Source: CAYYFX01 sp964471155 (GTDB lineage: Bacteria > ARS69). Taken from it: a DNA stretch of 64,000 bases. The notes under the pieces were generated by a model. That model was not told where the DNA came from and did not search any database. It worked only from the letters and a program-made list of their open reading frames with translations. The position numbers and the translations under genes are program-made. Location of the stretch: assembly GCA_964471155.1 (NCBI GenBank), contig CAYYFX010000006.1, positions 13,653 to 77,652 of the forward strand, in the 5' to 3' direction. Shown here in pieces: positions 17,386 to 24,833 of the stretch. Every line of letters starts with the position of its first letter. The stretch's first letter is position 1.

Positions 17386-18693
17386 TCAGGCCGCCTCGGC
17401 CCTCCGACGGTACTCCCGTCCGATCGCCACCGCCACCGCGATCCACGCCGCCACCAGCACCAGGTTCACGCGCGCGAAGTCCTGCGTGGCGAGCGACAGC
17501 GGGACGGTCCCCACCCACACCAGCGCCGCGGACAGCAGGTCCCCCGCGCGCACGAAGAACGTGTCGATGGCCTGCTTCGCCTTGTACTTCTCCTCGCGCG
17601 TGGTCGGCAGGAAGAGCACGTTGCGGACGGTGTTCTGCAGCGAGTAGTCCGTGGCGTTCTCCGCGGTCTTCGCCCAGCGCACCGCTGCCAGCACCGGCCA
17701 GAACGCGAGCAGCGCGTACGCGCCGAGCGCGATGACCGGCAGGACGAGGATCGCCACGCGCACGCCCAGGTACTTCAGGATGCGGGACACGAGGAAGAGC
17801 TGCAGCAGCACGCCGGCCAGGTTCACGTAGAAGAAGAAGTCCGCGTAGAACGCCCCGATCCAGTCCCGCTCGGACATCTCCCCCGCGCGCTGCGCCGCTT
17901 CCGCCGCCACGACGCGGTCCAGCACGTAGCCGCCCGTGGTGTTCACCCAGTTGAGGAGCGCCATCAGGATCGCGATGAGCAGCAGGTAGCGGCTGCCGGT
18001 CACGAGACGGAACGCGCCGCCGGCGGCCAGCGGCTCCACCGGCGCCGGGGCCCCGCCGCGCGCGGCACCGCGCTCGCGATCGTCCACGGCGTGCGTGAGC
18101 AGGAGCGAGACGAGCAGCAGCCCCGCGGCGACGACCAGCATCTCCTCGACGCCGAGCGCGCGGATCATCCGGTTCGCCACCCAGCTCCCGGCCACCGCGC
18201 CGAACGAGGCGCCGAACGCCACGATCGCGAAGAGGCGCTTCCCGCGCTCCGGGGTGTACACGTCGTTGGCGAAGGACCAGAACTGCGCGATGACCATCAG
18301 GTTGAAGATGCCCACCCACAGGAAGAACGCCACGCCGAGGTACGGGACGCGCGCCTTCGCGAGCAGCCAGAAGCCCACGAGACAGGCGGCGAAGAACACG
18401 GTGACCACGTCGATGAGCGTTCGCCGCGGGAAGCGCGAGGCGAGCCGCGCGTACGCCGGCACCGCGAACAGCAGGAGGAACGCCTGGCCCGCCGTGGTGT
18501 ATGCCTTGAGCTCCGCGCCGCCGCCCGCCAGGATCAGCGCCTCGCGCACCGGCTTGATCAGGTAGTACGTGGTGAGGAGGAGGAGGACGTTGAGCGTGAG
18601 CAGCAGGACGGTGCCGCCCTCGCCGGCGCGGACCTCGGCGAACAGTCCCAGGAAGCGCTCGAGGGGGCTTCGCGGACGGTCGCCGGCTTCCAT
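17386..18693 (-). CDS. Npt1/Npt2 (NTP/NDP exchange transporter)-like MFS permease
   Basis: 435 residues with 11-12 membrane segments. The N-terminus carries the ATP/ADP-translocase-like T-Y-Y-L-I-K-P-V-R-E-A-L-I, then W-S-F-A-N-D-V-Y-T-P-E-R-G-K-R-L-F and G-A-S-F-G-A-V-A-G-S, typical of Npt-like MFS proteins in free-living bacteria. Characterised relatives in intracellular bacteria exchange ATP for ADP; the substrate here is unproven. A second relative, fused to HEAT repeats, lies at 24834-27137. It diverges from the metallophosphatase gene. Confidence 0.85.
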   Translation of the reverse strand: MEAGDRPRSPLERFLGLFAEVRAGEGGTVLLLTLNVLLLLTTYYLIKPVREALILAGGGAELKAYTTAGQAFLLLFAVPAYARLASRFPRRTLIDVVTVFFAACLVGFWLLAKARVPYLGVAFFLWVGIFNLMVIAQFWSFANDVYTPERGKRLFAIVAFGASFGAVAGSWVANRMIRALGVEEMLVVAAGLLLVSLLLTHAVDDRERGAARGGAPAPVEPLAAGGAFRLVTGSRYLLLIAILMALLNWVNTTGGYVLDRVVAAEAAQRAGEMSERDWIGAFYADFFFYVNLAGVLLQLFLVSRILKYLGVRVAILVLPVIALGAYALLAFWPVLAAVRWAKTAENATDYSLQNTVRNVLFLPTTREEKYKAKQAIDTFFVRAGDLLSAALVWVGTVPLSLATQDFARVNLVLVAAWIAVAVAIGREYRRRAEAA

Positions 18694-18762
18694 GCGGGCC
18701 TCGGGAACGGTTGACAGGGTGCGCGTCCGGCGGGAAGGCTCCCGGCGGAACGGAGGAGCGCG

Positions 18763-19989
18763 ATGAACCTTCCTCGACGGGGCGGCCGGCGGTCAAGGGC
18801 GGGCTGGGGGACGGCAGCGATCCTGGCCGGCGCCGTCGTCTGGCCGGCGCTGGCGGCGGCGCCGGCGTCCGCGGTGGACTGGCCGTGGGAAACGGACGAC
18901 TACGACTGGCCCGACGGCTCGGACCTCCCGGTGGAGCCGCTGGACCGGCCGACCGCGGAGGCCGCGGTGGCGGAGGCCGTGGCCGCCGAGGGGCTCTTCC
19001 GCTTCGCGGTGTTCGGCGACCAGCGCGCCCTGGCGGACGGCGAGTGGCAGGAGCTGATGCGCCGCATCGTGGAGTGGGAGCGCGACCACGGCGACCTGGC
19101 GTTCGTCCTCGACACGGGCGACATCGTGAACGACGGCCGCCACACCAACCAGTTCCACCGGCTCACGACCGAGATCCTCTCGATCGCGCCGGAGCTGCCG
19201 TACCTGGTGGGCGTGGGCAACCACGAGGTGCACAACAACGAGGATCCGGCCGCGCGCGCGAACACCGCCGCGTACCTGCGCGCGCTGGACCCGCGGTTCT
19301 CCGCCGAGCGCATGTACTACCGCAAGGATCTCGGCGGCGCGACCTTCCTGTTCCTGGACACGAACGACCTCGTGTACGGCGACGCCGGCGAGCGCGGCGC
19401 GTGCCCGCCGGAACCGGAGCCGGGATCGCGCGCCGCGGCGCAGGTGGACTGGCTGGCCGCGCAGCTCGCGGAGACCCGCGCCGCCGGGCCGCGGCTCGTG
19501 ATCGCGGTGCTGCACCATCCCTTCGTGCAGTCCTCGGCGAAGCACCGCGCGTCCGCGGCCTCGCTGTGGAACCTGCGCGTGGACGGGACGCCCTTCGTGG
19601 ACCTGCTCGTGGACGGCGGCGTGGACGTGGTGCTGACCGGTCACACGCACACGTACGAGCGCTTCCACCTCCACCGCGAGGACGGCGCGCGCCTGGACGT
19701 GATCAACCTCTCGGGACGGCCGCGGGGGTCCGCGTTCGGGCTCGGCGCGGGACTGCGGCGGTCGAAGGACATCCGCGGCGAGGAACGCGTGCGGCTCGCC
19801 GACCGGGGCTGGCAGGGGCTGGAGCCGTGGACCATCACGCAGGAGGAGTGGCTGCCGAAGGACGAGGAGGCCGATCAGTTCGCCGTGTTCACCGTGGAGC
19901 CGGGCGGCGGGTTGACGATGGAGGTGCGTTTCCTCGACCCGGGCGCCGCGGCCGGAACGACCGGCGGACCGGCGGTGCGGTTGCGATAG
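18763..19989 (+). CDS. secreted metallophosphoesterase, purple-acid-phosphatase-like
   Basis: 408 residues with an N-terminal signal peptide (about 1-37) after a GGAGGAG-like ribosome site. Metallophosphatase motifs in order: F-G-D-Q-R, D-T-G-D-I-V-N-D-G, G-N-H-E-V, L-H-H-P-F and T-G-H-T-H-T-Y-E-R. The last, together with G-N-H-E, is typical of purple-acid-phosphatase-like enzymes with a dinuclear metal site. Predicted to hydrolyse phosphoesters outside the cytoplasm. It converges with the lipoprotein gene, whose end is 11 bases away. Confidence 0.87.
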   Translation: MNLPRRGGRRSRAGWGTAAILAGAVVWPALAAAPASAVDWPWETDDYDWPDGSDLPVEPLDRPTAEAAVAEAVAAEGLFRFAVFGDQRALADGEWQELMRRIVEWERDHGDLAFVLDTGDIVNDGRHTNQFHRLTTEILSIAPELPYLVGVGNHEVHNNEDPAARANTAAYLRALDPRFSAERMYYRKDLGGATFLFLDTNDLVYGDAGERGACPPEPEPGSRAAAQVDWLAAQLAETRAAGPRLVIAVLHHPFVQSSAKHRASAASLWNLRVDGTPFVDLLVDGGVDVVLTGHTHTYERFHLHREDGARLDVINLSGRPRGSAFGLGAGLRRSKDIRGEERVRLADRGWQGLEPWTITQEEWLPKDEEADQFAVFTVEPGGGLTMEVRFLDPGAAAGTTGGPAVRLR

Positions 19990-20000
19990 CGGGCTCCGGC

Positions 20001-21659
20001 CTACTCGCCGTCCCTCAGGATGCCCGTGAGCCGCCAGGAGCCTCCGTCGCGCCGGTAGTGGGCCTCCGTGGGCGGCAGCGACCCCTCGCCACCCGCCGCC
20101 GTCCATCGCACCACCGCGTACTCCCGCCCCCGCACCACGTCCCCCGCCACCTCCGCCCCCGGCGCGCCCGCCTCCGTGGGTCCCGCGATCCGCCGCCCCG
20201 CGTCGTCCAGCACCTCCACGCGGTACCGCAGCGCGGACGGTCTTCCCGCCTCCGCCAGCGCATCCCCGGCGTCCACGCGGAAGCCCTCGCCCTGCATCAC
20301 CACGCGGTCCAGGCCCGTCACCGGCGTCACGCGCGTCAGCGCCCAGTCCACCGTCTTCTCCCACCGCGCCAGCAGCACGCGCGTGAGTTCCTCGTCCGCC
20401 GACGGGTCGTCGAACCGCGCCGCCGTCACCGCGGCCCGCACGTGCTCCGGCGTCAGCCGCGCCATCACCGTCCCCGCCCAGAACGCGTCCGCCGGCCGCC
20501 ACGCCAGCACGGTGTCGTTCACGTAGTTCGCCTTCCACGCGGCGGGGTCGTACGCCTCCGCCTCGAACAACCCCACCAGCGGATGCCGCGGCGCGGCCAG
20601 CGTCTCGTACGGGCGGGTCAGCAACCCGAACGACGGGATGCCGGTCGCCACCTCGCCGAGATCGAAGTCGTAGGCGAAGCCGATGCGCGGCTCGAACCGC
20701 GCGGCCCAGTACCCGCCGAGGCACCCGTCGAAGTCCACGAGGTAGTGCCGCAGGAAGTGCCGGCCGTCCCCCTCCGTGTACAGGTCCAGCGAGTTGTCCT
20801 CCTTGAGATCCACGTGGTTCAGCCACGCGCCGAACACGCGGAGCGCCCGCAGGGAGCGGCGCTGCGGGTGCGGGATCGTGTCGTTCGGGTCGTCGGCGCG
20901 CGTGCCGCGGTACGACCAGCCGCCGATCGGCTTGCCCGGCAGGTAGCGGCTCACGAGCACGCGGTACTCGCCGGCGGCGTTGCGCGGCGCGTACTTCGCG
21001 AGCAGCGCGTCCACGGCCTCGTCCCGGATGGGCGCGCGCGTCCCGTCGTCGGCCTTGTCGGTGGCGCCCTCGGCCACCGTGAGCTGCTCGCGCGCGAAGT
21101 ACACCACGCGGTCATCCGGCACGTGGTATCCGAGCGCCCAGAACAGCCGCGCCGCCACCGCGTCCGCCGCGGTGGCCACCACCGGCGCGTACGGCTTGTC
21201 GAACTTGCAGATGTACCGCACGCCGCGCGCGTCCTCGATGACGAGGCCGGGGTTGCGCCCGCCGCTCTTCATGCCGGTGATCTGCCAGGGGCGGAATGCC
21301 TCCGGCCCGGGATCCTCCCCGCCCGCGCCGGCTGCCACCTGCGCGGGGGTCGGCGTGCCGCGGTCCTCGTACCAGGAGGACGACGGCACCTCGCCGAAGC
21401 GGTTCACGTCCAGCGCGGGCGGCGCCGGCACCGGATCCAGGCCCAGGCGGATCCGCTTCGGTCCGAAGTTCTCGATGTGATGCGAGAGCCGCCAGAACTC
21501 CTTCTCCGCGGGCTCGGGGATGTCCGCCGTGTCGTGCACCACATGCACGGGCTCGCCATCCACGAAGCGCACCGGCGGCGGCGCGCACGACGCCGCGCCG
21601 AGCGCCGCCACGGCGGTGGCCACGACCGCGGCGGCGCGCACGCCCGCGCGCGCCCTCAC
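20001..21659 (-). CDS. large lipoprotein with kinase-fold-like motifs
   Basis: 552 residues starting at GTG 21659, which overlaps the Omp85 gene stop (GTGA). A lipoprotein signal ends A-A-S-C (Cys25). No named family recognised. Visible motifs resemble the protein-kinase-like fold of HipA/FAM20/CotH proteins: Y-I-C-K-F-D-K (K152) where the ATP lysine would sit, then N-H-V-D-L-K-E-D-N (281-289), resembling the catalytic H-x-D-x-K-x-x-N, and L-V-D-F-D-G (308-313), resembling the metal-binding D-F-G/D-F-D. A C-terminal Ig-like segment follows. Kinase activity is inference only. Confidence 0.7.
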   Translation of the reverse strand: MRARAGVRAAAVVATAVAALGAASCAPPPVRFVDGEPVHVVHDTADIPEPAEKEFWRLSHHIENFGPKRIRLGLDPVPAPPALDVNRFGEVPSSSWYEDRGTPTPAQVAAGAGGEDPGPEAFRPWQITGMKSGGRNPGLVIEDARGVRYICKFDKPYAPVVATAADAVAARLFWALGYHVPDDRVVYFAREQLTVAEGATDKADDGTRAPIRDEAVDALLAKYAPRNAAGEYRVLVSRYLPGKPIGGWSYRGTRADDPNDTIPHPQRRSLRALRVFGAWLNHVDLKEDNSLDLYTEGDGRHFLRHYLVDFDGCLGGYWAARFEPRIGFAYDFDLGEVATGIPSFGLLTRPYETLAAPRHPLVGLFEAEAYDPAAWKANYVNDTVLAWRPADAFWAGTVMARLTPEHVRAAVTAARFDDPSADEELTRVLLARWEKTVDWALTRVTPVTGLDRVVMQGEGFRVDAGDALAEAGRPSALRYRVEVLDDAGRRIAGPTEAGAPGAEVAGDVVRGREYAVVRWTAAGGEGSLPPTEAHYRRDGGSWRLTGILRDGE

Positions 21660-22966
21660 CGCACCCTCCGCGACCGGCTCTCGAACACCGTCTCCGTGCC
21701 CACGAAGAACTGGAACCCCTCCTCGCTTCGCGCCACGTGCGCCGTGAACCCGTTGTCCCCGATCACGTACGCCACGCCGAGCCCGACCGACGGCTCGATG
21801 TCCGCCAGCCGCAGCTCGTCCGCACGCGCCGCCACCGTGCCCCAGTCCGCGAACAGGCTCCCGTGCATGCGCGTGGTCACCGGGTAGTGGTACTCCGCCG
21901 TCAGCAGCATCCCCGTGCGGTCCGTGAAGCGGTCCCGCGAGTACCCGCGCATCCCGGTCTTCCCGCCGAGGCGCACGAGCTCCGTGTAGGGGATGTCCTC
22001 CGGATCGTCGGACACCACGCCCTCCGCCATCGCCCGCAGCGCGAGCCGCCGGTTCCCGCGCCACACGTTCACGTGCGTCTGCACCTCGCCCAGCCAGTGC
22101 CGGTAGTCCGCGTCGCCGCCCGAGTCCGCCACGTTCGTCCCGCCGGCGACCCGCACGAGCGATCCCCGCGTGGCGAAGGCCTCGCGGTCCCGCGAGTCCC
22201 ACGCCAGCTCCGCCTCCGCGCCGTGGTAGTCGCTGGACTTCGCGCGGGCGAACTCCTCCGGGAACCCGACGGCCACGGCCTCGTCCTCCTCGTCCTCCGG
22301 CGTGGCGAGATCGTCCCGTCGCGCGTAGCCCGTGAGCGCCGCCTTCCACTCCTTCGCCGGACGCAGCGCCACGGACGCCTCCACCAAGAGCCGCCGCCGC
22401 TGCGCCTCGAAGTCCTCCTCGCCCGACTCCGGCCCGATCCCGTGGAACAGCCGCTTCGGCTTGTTGTCCACGCGCGCGAGCGCCTCCCATTGCAATACCT
22501 TCGGCGCGCTGCGGAAATGCGCGGCGACCAGGTTCTCGTCGTCCGAGAGGAAGCCGCCGCTGAGGCGCAGCTTCGCGCCGGGCTGCGGCCAGTCCGTGGC
22601 GGTGGCGTCCAGCCCCACGAGCGAGAACCCGAGGTTCGTCTCGTACCCGAAGAACAGCGTGGAGCGGAACGGTCCGCGCTGGTAGCCGAAGCTCAGGAGG
22701 TCCGCGAGCCCCGACAGCACGTGCGCGCGATCCTCGGCCTCGGCCAGCTTCACCACCGGCCAGGTGGCGACGCGCAGGCCCGCCCATGGCACGAACAGCA
22801 GGCCGCGGCCCACGTACTGCAGGGCGGAGGCCTGCCGCGGGAGGGGCCGCTCCGTTCCGCGGACGGCGGCCGTCGAGTCGGGCGCGCCCTCCGCGGCCCC
22901 CGCGGGGGGCCCGGAGAGCGCGAGGACGGCCACCACCGCGAGCGAACCTGGGCGACGCAGGAACAT
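21656..22966 (-). CDS. Omp85/BamA-type outer-membrane beta-barrel protein
   Basis: 436 residues. A signal peptide (about 1-24, ending G-A-A-E) is followed by alternating beta strands. The lid-loop motif M-R-G-Y-S-R-D-R-F (compare V-R-G-[YF] of BamA/TamA) lies near residue 343. There is room for only a short N-terminal region, so POTRA domains appear absent, as in surface-antigen-only members. ATG at 22966 has GGAAGG upstream; an earlier in-frame start at 23005 would add 13 residues. It is coupled by GTGA to the kinase-like lipoprotein, suggesting that one handles or anchors the other. Confidence 0.8.
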   Translation of the reverse strand: MFLRRPGSLAVVAVLALSGPPAGAAEGAPDSTAAVRGTERPLPRQASALQYVGRGLLFVPWAGLRVATWPVVKLAEAEDRAHVLSGLADLLSFGYQRGPFRSTLFFGYETNLGFSLVGLDATATDWPQPGAKLRLSGGFLSDDENLVAAHFRSAPKVLQWEALARVDNKPKRLFHGIGPESGEEDFEAQRRRLLVEASVALRPAKEWKAALTGYARRDDLATPEDEEDEAVAVGFPEEFARAKSSDYHGAEAELAWDSRDREAFATRGSLVRVAGGTNVADSGGDADYRHWLGEVQTHVNVWRGNRRLALRAMAEGVVSDDPEDIPYTELVRLGGKTGMRGYSRDRFTDRTGMLLTAEYHYPVTTRMHGSLFADWGTVAARADELRLADIEPSVGLGVAYVIGDNGFTAHVARSEEGFQFFVGTETVFESRSRRVR

Positions 22967-23146
22967 CGGGCACCTTCCCCGGGAAGCGGCGAGGGCGCGG
23001 ATCATCGGCGGGGGTCGCGGATCGCGTCAAGGCGCCGCCGTCCGAACCTCGCGCACGTCCCGCGCATCCAAGCGACGTCGGAGCGCGTCCGCCCCGGGCG
23101 TTCCCGGGGCCTGGCGTCGTTGCTGCGCCCCCGCCCGGGAATTAGG

Positions 23147-24829
23147 ATGGCCTCCATGTCCCAGACCGAACCCCTGGAGATCGCCCGCCGGGCCCCGTCC
23201 TCGGCGTCGGCGTCGGACTCCTCCGGTCCCGCGTTCGCGCGCTTCGACCCGGAGACCCGGCGCGAGGCCGAGCGGTCCCTGTCCGTCGCGGCGCTGACCT
23301 ACGCGGTCGTGTACTTCCTGGCGTACACCACGGGCTGGCTGCTGGACCCCGGACCCGGTCCCTCCCCCTTCCCGCCCCTGCACTCCCTGGTCGTCGCCGG
23401 GCTCTCCATCCTCGGGGCGGTCGTCGTGGGGTTCAAGGCGCGCAAGGGGATGCTCCCCCCGGTCAGCTTCGAGCCGCTCGCCGGCGCGTTCGGCGTCCTG
23501 GGATCGCTCGGGATCGCGGCCGGGTCGCACGAGTGGCGCGCCTTCATCGAGGCGGATCCGCGGATCGCCGGCATCTCCTGGATCGGCGTGTGGGTCATCG
23601 CGTATCCGAACCTGGTGACGCTCTGCCCGATGACCGTGCTCCGTGTCGGGCTCCTGTCGGCCCTGTGCATGCCGGTCATGTACGCGATCGCGGTTCCCTT
23701 CGAGGGCCTGCCGGTCGTGGACGGCCGGCCCAGCGCGGGCGCGGCGATCACGTTCCTCGCGCAGCTCACGTTCCCCATCCTGCTCTGCGCGGGCATGTCC
23801 ACGTTCATGGCCATCCGCATCTTCCGCATGGCCCACGACGTCTCGCGCGCCCGCCGCCTCGGCAACTACCACCTCGTGGAGCTGCTCGGACGCGGCGGCA
23901 TGGGCGAGGTGTGGCGCGCCACGCACCGTCTCCTCGCGCGGCCGGCGGCGGTGAAGGTGATCCGGTCGAACGGCGCGGGCGGCGGATCGTCCGGCTCCGG
24001 CACGCCGGGCAGCACCATGCTCAAGCGCTTCGAGCGCGAGGCGAAGGCCACGGCGTCCCTCACCTCGCCGCACACCGTGGCGCTGTACGACTTCGGTCTC
24101 GCCCAGGACGGCGCGTTCTACTACGTGATGGAGCTGCTCGAGGGCATGGACCTGCGCACGCTCGTCGAGAGGACGGGCCCGGTGCCGTCGGCGCGCGTGG
24201 TGCACTTTCTGCGCCAGGCCTGCGCCTCGCTCGCGGATGCGCACCAGTGCGGGCTGATCCACCGGGACGTGAAGCCCGCGAACCTGTACCTCTGCCGCCG
24301 CGGTCTCCAGTACGACTTCGTGAAGGTCCTGGACTTCGGCCTCGTGAAGGGCGCCCCCGAGGGGATGGACACGGGGCAGCTCACCATGGAGGGCACCACC
24401 AGCGGCACGCCGGCCTTCATGGCGCCGGAGATGTCGCTGGCGACCGGCCCGATCGACGCGCGGGTGGACCTGTATGCGCTCGGATGCGTGGCGTACTGGC
24501 TGCTGACGGGCCGACTGGTCTTCGAGGGGCCGAACGCCCTCGCCATCCTCGTGCAGCACGCCAAGGAGGAGCCGGTCCCGCCGTCGAAGGTCGTCGAGCT
24601 CCCCGTCAACCCCGACCTCGACGCGCTCGTGATGCAGCTCCTGCGGAAGGACCCGGCGCAGCGCCCCCCCGACGCCGTGGAGCTGGACCGCCGGCTGGCC
24701 GCCATCGAGGCGAAGCACGGCGCGTGGACGCAGGAGCAGGCCGAGCGCTGGTGGCGCGCGCACCTCCCGCACCTCGCGGGCGCGGGCGCCCTCCGGACGG
24801 AGCGTCCGCTCGCCGCTGCCGCGCCGTGA
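23147..24829 (+). CDS. membrane Ser/Thr protein kinase with N-terminal TM domain
   Basis: 560 residues. Unlike most bacterial Ser/Thr kinases, the membrane part comes first: about five or six hydrophobic segments between 45 and 225. The kinase domain follows at about 241-540 with G-R-G-G-M-G-E-V (248-255), A-V-K (K270), E298, H-R-D-V-K-P-A-N (372-379), D-F-G (396-398) and F-M-A-P-E-M. All catalytic residues are present. The next gene starts 4 bases later and encodes an Npt-like transporter with HEAT repeats, a possible substrate. ATG at 23147 is used; ATG 23156 is equally possible. Confidence 0.9.
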   Translation: MASMSQTEPLEIARRAPSSASASDSSGPAFARFDPETRREAERSLSVAALTYAVVYFLAYTTGWLLDPGPGPSPFPPLHSLVVAGLSILGAVVVGFKARKGMLPPVSFEPLAGAFGVLGSLGIAAGSHEWRAFIEADPRIAGISWIGVWVIAYPNLVTLCPMTVLRVGLLSALCMPVMYAIAVPFEGLPVVDGRPSAGAAITFLAQLTFPILLCAGMSTFMAIRIFRMAHDVSRARRLGNYHLVELLGRGGMGEVWRATHRLLARPAAVKVIRSNGAGGGSSGSGTPGSTMLKRFEREAKATASLTSPHTVALYDFGLAQDGAFYYVMELLEGMDLRTLVERTGPVPSARVVHFLRQACASLADAHQCGLIHRDVKPANLYLCRRGLQYDFVKVLDFGLVKGAPEGMDTGQLTMEGTTSGTPAFMAPEMSLATGPIDARVDLYALGCVAYWLLTGRLVFEGPNALAILVQHAKEEPVPPSKVVELPVNPDLDALVMQLLRKDPAQRPPDAVELDRRLAAIEAKHGAWTQEQAERWWRAHLPHLAGAGALRTERPLAAAAP

Positions 24830-24833
24830 TTCC

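Noticed and set aside
18711..18734. TTGACA before the metallophosphatase gene
   Set aside because: A perfect -35 but no acceptable -10 at 16-18 bases (GAAGGC follows); not called as a promoter.
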